Origin: Neoalteromonas facilis
Lineage (GTDB): Bacteria; Pseudomonadota; Gammaproteobacteria; Enterobacterales; Alteromonadaceae
Length of the DNA: 64,000 nucleotides
Reading direction: 5' to 3'
Assembly (NCBI RefSeq): GCF_002807665.1
Contig: NZ_PEAY01000004.1
Location: forward strand, 1-64,000
In this document: positions 60,489 through 64,000 of the stretch, one piece after another
Layout of the letters: every line of letters starts with the position of its first letter
How positions within the stretch are numbered: the first letter of the stretch is position 1
Made by a program: the position numbers and the translations under genes
The notes under the pieces: model-generated
What the model was told of the DNA's origin: nothing
The model's input: only the letters and a program-made list of their open reading frames with translations
Database searches by the model: none

Positions 60489-61523
60489 GTGAAAACAACA
60501 ATAAAAGATGTGGCAAAGTTAGCGGGTGTATCGTTTAAAACGGTATCGCGAGTGATTAATAACGAGCCTGCGGTAAAGCCTGAAACTATTGCCAAGGTGA
60601 ACCAAGCGATTGCGCAACTAAATTACCAACCGAATACGGCAGCGAGAAATCTTGCGAGTACCAAAACTTACGCAATTGGTTACGTTTACGATAATCCGAA
60701 TGCGTATTATGTGATCAGTATGCAAAACGGTATTTTGGATGAGTGCCGTTCGCGAGGGTATGAGCTTATCATTCACCCTTGTCATGCTAACTCCGCCGCT
60801 TTGACTGACGAAATAGTGCGCATGGTCAAGCGCTCGCAGCTCGCGGGATTGGTACTTTCGCCACCGATGTCAGAAATGGCCAGCGTTATGGATGTCTTGG
60901 ACGAATTGGAAATTCCGTATGTGCGCATCGTTTCGGGTAGTGCTACCAAGCGTAATAATCGTCCCTGTGTATTTGTTCATGATAGAGATGCCGCTCGGAA
61001 TATCGTTGAGCACCTTATTCAACAGGGCCATACCCAAATCGGTTTTATTTCAGGTGACTCGGGGCACCGTTCAACTGAAGAGCGGAAATTGGGGTATCGT
61101 GAGGCGCTCGCAAACCATGGTATTCGTTTGGATCCACAGTTAGAAGTCAATGGGACTTACTCATTTGAAAGTGGTATCTCCGGCTTTAAAACGTTGCGCA
61201 ATGTGGCAAATCCTCCGACAGCTGTTTTTGCGTGTAATGACGAAATCGCCTCAGGGTGTTTGTTTGCTGCTCGTTTAAACAACTTAGATGTTCCGGGTGA
61301 TCTCGCTATTGCTGGCTTCGAGAACAGCCCGTTTTCATTGCAAACTTGGCCAAAATTAACCACTGCCGCGCAGCCGACTGCTGAGATTGCCAGTCAAGCT
61401 GCCGCTACGTTAATTGAAGAGTTGCAACAGCGCCGGGCAGGTAAAGAGTTGCCTGAATCTGCGCGCCATGTGCATTTCCATCCAGAGCTGGTGGTACGCG
61501 AGTCCACCTACGTGCCCGAGTAA
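60489..61523 (+). CDS. nagR: LacI-family repressor NagR
   Basis: The protein has 344 residues. The HTH and hinge MKTTIKDVAKLAGVSFKTVS, RVINNEPAVKPETIAKV and NYQPNTAARNLAS precede a sugar-binding domain (AIGYVYDNPNAYYV; AVFACNDEIASGCLFAARL; LAIAGFENSPFS). It probably releases its operators on binding GlcNAc-6-P or a related catabolite and controls the divergent hex-nagK-nagB-nagA-nagP operon and its own expression. The start is GTG 60489 with AAGGGGA just upstream. The next gene begins 6 bases after its stop. Confidence 0.93.
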   Translation: MKTTIKDVAKLAGVSFKTVSRVINNEPAVKPETIAKVNQAIAQLNYQPNTAARNLASTKTYAIGYVYDNPNAYYVISMQNGILDECRSRGYELIIHPCHANSAALTDEIVRMVKRSQLAGLVLSPPMSEMASVMDVLDELEIPYVRIVSGSATKRNNRPCVFVHDRDAARNIVEHLIQQGHTQIGFISGDSGHRSTEERKLGYREALANHGIRLDPQLEVNGTYSFESGISGFKTLRNVANPPTAVFACNDEIASGCLFAARLNNLDVPGDLAIAGFENSPFSLQTWPKLTTAAQPTAEIASQAAATLIEELQQRRAGKELPESARHVHFHPELVVRESTYVPE

Positions 61524-61529
61524 CCCATC

Positions 61530-63098
61530 ATGCAACACCCTATCTCATCACTTGTAATCGTCGGTGGAGGCACTGCCGGTTGGCTATGCGCTGCGTATAT
61601 GGCAAAAATGTTGCCGCAAAAGCGAGACAAGGCAGTCAAAATCACCCTGATTGAGTCACCGGATATTAAAACTATTGGTGTTGGGGAAGGGACTTGGCCG
61701 ACCATGCGTACAACATTGGCGCGTATCGGCATTTCTGAAACACGTTTCTTGCGCGAATGCTCTGCAACCTTTAAGCAAGCCTCGAAATTTGTAAATTGGC
61801 GATACAATCCGGGTGAAATTAGCGAGGACTTTTATTACCACCTATTTGATGCTCCCTCGCTGAGTTGGCCATTAAACCCGGTGCCATACTGGTTAGAAAA
61901 GTGCCGTAAAGGTGAGGCAATTAGTTATGCCGATGCGATTTCAGTGCAACAACAAGCCTGTGAAAGAGGTTTAGCGCCTAAAACAATGACAACACCTGAA
62001 TATGAAGGGTTGTTGCATTACGCCTATCATCTAGACGCGGGGAAATTTGCGCAGTTATTGCAAAGCGTTGCCACTCAAGATCTGGGGGTAGAACATATTC
62101 TTGCCAACGTGACAGAGATCCACTTAAACGGCAACGGAGACATCCAATCACTCGATACTGATCGTGCTGGCAGCATACAAGGTGACTTGTTTTTCGACTG
62201 TACAGGCTTCGCTTGCAAACTACTTGGCGACACCCTAAATGTCCCGTTTAAATCTTATAGCGACATATTGTTAACCGATAGTGCTGTTGCAATTCAAATG
62301 CCTTATGCGGATGACGAACAAGAAGTAAAACCTTTCACGCAATCGACTGCACAAGAGCATGGCTGGATATGGGATATAGGTTTGCCGCATCGAAGAGGAA
62401 CGGGTTATGTTTATTCGTCTCGGTACACAAGCAAAGAAGAGGCAGAGCAGCTACTGCGAAACTATTTGGGCAGCGGCGCAGAATCGTTACCGGCTAAGCA
62501 CTTATCAATAAAGAGCGGGCGCCGAGAGAAAATTTGGCAAAATAATTGTGTTGCCATTGGTTTGTCAGCGGCGTTTATGGAGCCGCTTGAGGCCAGCGCG
62601 ATTTTTTTGATAGAGGCATCCTGTTACATGCTGGCTGATATGTTTCCAGCTGATCGGAGTGAAGTGGATTATATTGCAACACAATTCAATCAATCCTTTG
62701 CCTACCGTTGGGACAAGGTGGTTGAGTTTATCAAATTACATTATGTATTGAGCGGGCGCACTGACTCAGCATTTTGGCGCGACAACAAAGATCCCAGTAC
62801 TTGGCCGCAAGGGCTAGCTGAAAAGCTAACGCAGTGGAAAAGCGCGGTGCCAAGCAAATATGAGTTCAGTCATGCCTTTGAACCGTTCACGCGAGAAAGT
62901 TATGAATTTATTTTGTTTGGCATGCAGCAACCGAGTGCTTTAACGGAGCTATCAAAGCTTAATGCGCAACAAGATGATATGGCTGATGAAGCTTTTGATG
63001 TTATTGAACAACGCAAGCAACGTTTAACGGGGGCGTTAACGTCCCATCGTGCCTTACTCAATCGCATCAACCAAGAACGTTTTCCAGTGCAAAGTTAA
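61530..63098 (+). CDS. FAD-dependent tryptophan-halogenase-like protein
   Basis: The protein has 522 residues: FAD fold LVIVGGGTAGWLCAAYMAK, IGVGEGTWPTM, ECSATFKQASKFVNW with the lysine equivalent to the catalytic Lys of PrnA/RebH, and GWIWDIGLPHRRGTGYVYS. The last motif differs from the canonical WxWxIP (WIWDIG-LP). It is probably co-transcribed with nagR (6-base gap). Members of this family are frequent in polysaccharide-use loci of marine gammaproteobacteria, where their reaction is unproven. Confidence 0.88.
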   Translation: MQHPISSLVIVGGGTAGWLCAAYMAKMLPQKRDKAVKITLIESPDIKTIGVGEGTWPTMRTTLARIGISETRFLRECSATFKQASKFVNWRYNPGEISEDFYYHLFDAPSLSWPLNPVPYWLEKCRKGEAISYADAISVQQQACERGLAPKTMTTPEYEGLLHYAYHLDAGKFAQLLQSVATQDLGVEHILANVTEIHLNGNGDIQSLDTDRAGSIQGDLFFDCTGFACKLLGDTLNVPFKSYSDILLTDSAVAIQMPYADDEQEVKPFTQSTAQEHGWIWDIGLPHRRGTGYVYSSRYTSKEEAEQLLRNYLGSGAESLPAKHLSIKSGRREKIWQNNCVAIGLSAAFMEPLEASAIFLIEASCYMLADMFPADRSEVDYIATQFNQSFAYRWDKVVEFIKLHYVLSGRTDSAFWRDNKDPSTWPQGLAEKLTQWKSAVPSKYEFSHAFEPFTRESYEFILFGMQQPSALTELSKLNAQQDDMADEAFDVIEQRKQRLTGALTSHRALLNRINQERFPVQS

Positions 63099-63120
63099 CA
63101 CACCCATAGGCAACGAAGGG

Positions 63121-64000
63121 CTACGCAAATTGCTGGCGTAGCGATTGGTAGTAATGGCGTGCTTCATTAACCGGTTGGGGTGTTTCCACTTGGTTTTTCA
63201 CGTCTGGGAAGTAGCCGGTACCGGCCAACAGGCAGTACCAACTGGGTCTTAAATAAGCTAACTTCTCCTGATATTGCTCCAAAACGGGTTGGAGGCTTTG
63301 TCCAGAGCGCCACTGGCACATTATAGCGTCTAGTGTGTCTGATATTGGGGTGTCTTCACGGTTCACGCACCAGTATTCCGTATCGTTGCGCGTGTTGGTC
63401 TTATAGTGCGCGACAATGTAATCTCGGATCCCGTCTATCGTATTGTTGATTGCATCATTGATAACGGCTAAGGCGTAGGCATTTTGACTCAATTGGGGCC
63501 CAAGTTCGCGCAGTTGGCGTACTACTTGAGTCACCGAGAACTGGGTTAGCATGAGAGCTGTTGCTTCTAAAGGCTCGATAAAACCTTGCGACAAGCCAAT
63601 CGCCATGCAATTACCAATAGCATGCTGGCTGCGCCTTCCTACCCGCATTTTCAAATGTTTCGCCGCTATGCTGTCATCAATGCCTAACTTTTTGCGAAGG
63701 GTGTCTTCAGCTTCATCTGCCGAGCAGTAGGCACTGCTATACACATAGCCATTCCCTTGACGGGTATTGAGTGGGATCTGCCACATCCAGCCATTCGCTA
63801 GGGCTTCAGAACGTGTTTCTGTGGGTCTAAATTCCCCTGTTGTTAACGGTGTTTGCAGCGCCACTGCTGCATCATTCAATAAATTGTCTGAAAAGCTAAT
63901 AAACGGATCTTTGAGCGTTTTCTCTATAAGTAACCCCTGAAATCCAGTGCAATCAATATAATAATCACCCTTTACGTTTTGTCCGCTATTCAACGTTAAG
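63121..64000 (-). CDS. Tryptophan-halogenase-like protein, 5' part beyond the window
   Basis: The visible part has about 292 codons. The frame is open through the last bases of the window, and the first residues (GDYYIDCTGFQGLLIEKTL) belong to the middle of the protein, so the start lies outside. The canonical WMWQIP motif (NGWMWQIPLNTRQGNGYVYSS) and VGRRSQHAIGNCMAIGLSQGFIEPLEATAL are present. It converges with the related gene ending at 63098, 22 bases away. The two are clearly homologous but divergent. Confidence 0.9.
   Translation of the reverse strand, partial: LTLNSGQNVKGDYYIDCTGFQGLLIEKTLKDPFISFSDNLLNDAAVALQTPLTTGEFRPTETRSEALANGWMWQIPLNTRQGNGYVYSSAYCSADEAEDTLRKKLGIDDSIAAKHLKMRVGRRSQHAIGNCMAIGLSQGFIEPLEATALMLTQFSVTQVVRQLRELGPQLSQNAYALAVINDAINNTIDGIRDYIVAHYKTNTRNDTEYWCVNREDTPISDTLDAIMCQWRSGQSLQPVLEQYQEKLAYLRPSWYCLLAGTGYFPDVKNQVETPQPVNEARHYYQSLRQQFA

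Noticed and set aside
1-64000. CRISPR arrays, tRNA or rRNA genes, prophage structural genes
   Set aside because: No regularly spaced repeats, no cloverleaf or ribosomal sequences and no phage structural proteins were recognised on either strand.

Overview
The window is chromosomal DNA of a marine-type gammaproteobacterium, most likely in or near the Alteromonadales (Alteromonas/Aestuariibacter-like). This is inferred from the Alteromonadales-style N-acetylglucosamine operon (GH20 hexosaminidase, NagK, SIS-type NagB, NagA, NagP, LacI-type NagR, tryptophan-halogenase-like neighbours), the long-Q-loop cytochrome bd, and the number of secreted peptidases and sensor proteins. No rRNA, tRNA or CRISPR array was seen. 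All names rest on motif recognition by eye, without a database search.

Layout. 1-6.9 kb: a lipoprotein serine hydrolase, a decayed M24 peptidase remnant, a DJ-1/PfpI-like secreted protein, and a divergent operon of an S41 peptidase lipoprotein with an OmpR-type response regulator and sensor kinase. 6.9-17.2 kb: a respiratory/sulfide locus. A FisR-like sigma-54 activator with the C-x10-C-x6-C sulfur-sensing pattern is divergent from a sulfide:quinone oxidoreductase and a DUF3365-type haem protein. A probable sigma-54 promoter and two palindromes lie between them. Next to these is a complete cytochrome bd set (cydA, cydB, the 36-codon cydX, cydD, cydC) behind a perfect FNR box. The set ends with a metallo-beta-lactamase-fold protein that has lost most of its metal ligands. 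17.3-24.2 kb: an AT-rich S9 peptidase pair, then small accessory genes (three GNAT acetyltransferases, CHMI, a membrane protein, a cupin, a VOC protein, a GFA protein).

24.7-32.5 kb: a hybrid sensor kinase, then a compact mobile element. The element has three overlapping tyrosine-recombinase genes and a small HTH/coiled-coil gene, translationally coupled, between two similar 21-22 bp sequences at 27316 and 32521. No cargo is visible. 32.7-38.8 kb: a small membrane protein, a periplasmic TPR plus GGDEF diguanylate cyclase, a secreted trypsin-like protease fused to ankyrin repeats, and a divergent CadC-like membrane transcription factor with a propeller-like sensor domain. A related hairpin lies on each side of the last two genes. 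38.8-48.2 kb: an RND exporter, LolA-like protein, DUF1302-like porin and DUF2892 operon, downstream of a 1498-residue membrane protein with about five PAS-like regions, a very long coiled coil and an HPt-like tail lacking its histidine.

48.4-53.3 kb: a DksA/TraR zinc-finger protein, an iron alcohol dehydrogenase, two small membrane-associated proteins, a J-like/TPR membrane protein and a ChrR-type double cupin. 53.3-64 kb: the GlcNAc/chitin-oligosaccharide operon. Outer-membrane hexosaminidase releases GlcNAc, NagP imports it, NagK phosphorylates it, NagA deacetylates it, and the SIS protein deaminates/isomerises it. Two TGACA-RCGY-TGTCA-type palindromes between hex and nagR are the likely NagR operators. 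Two tryptophan-halogenase-like genes converge at the right edge, the last cut by the window end.
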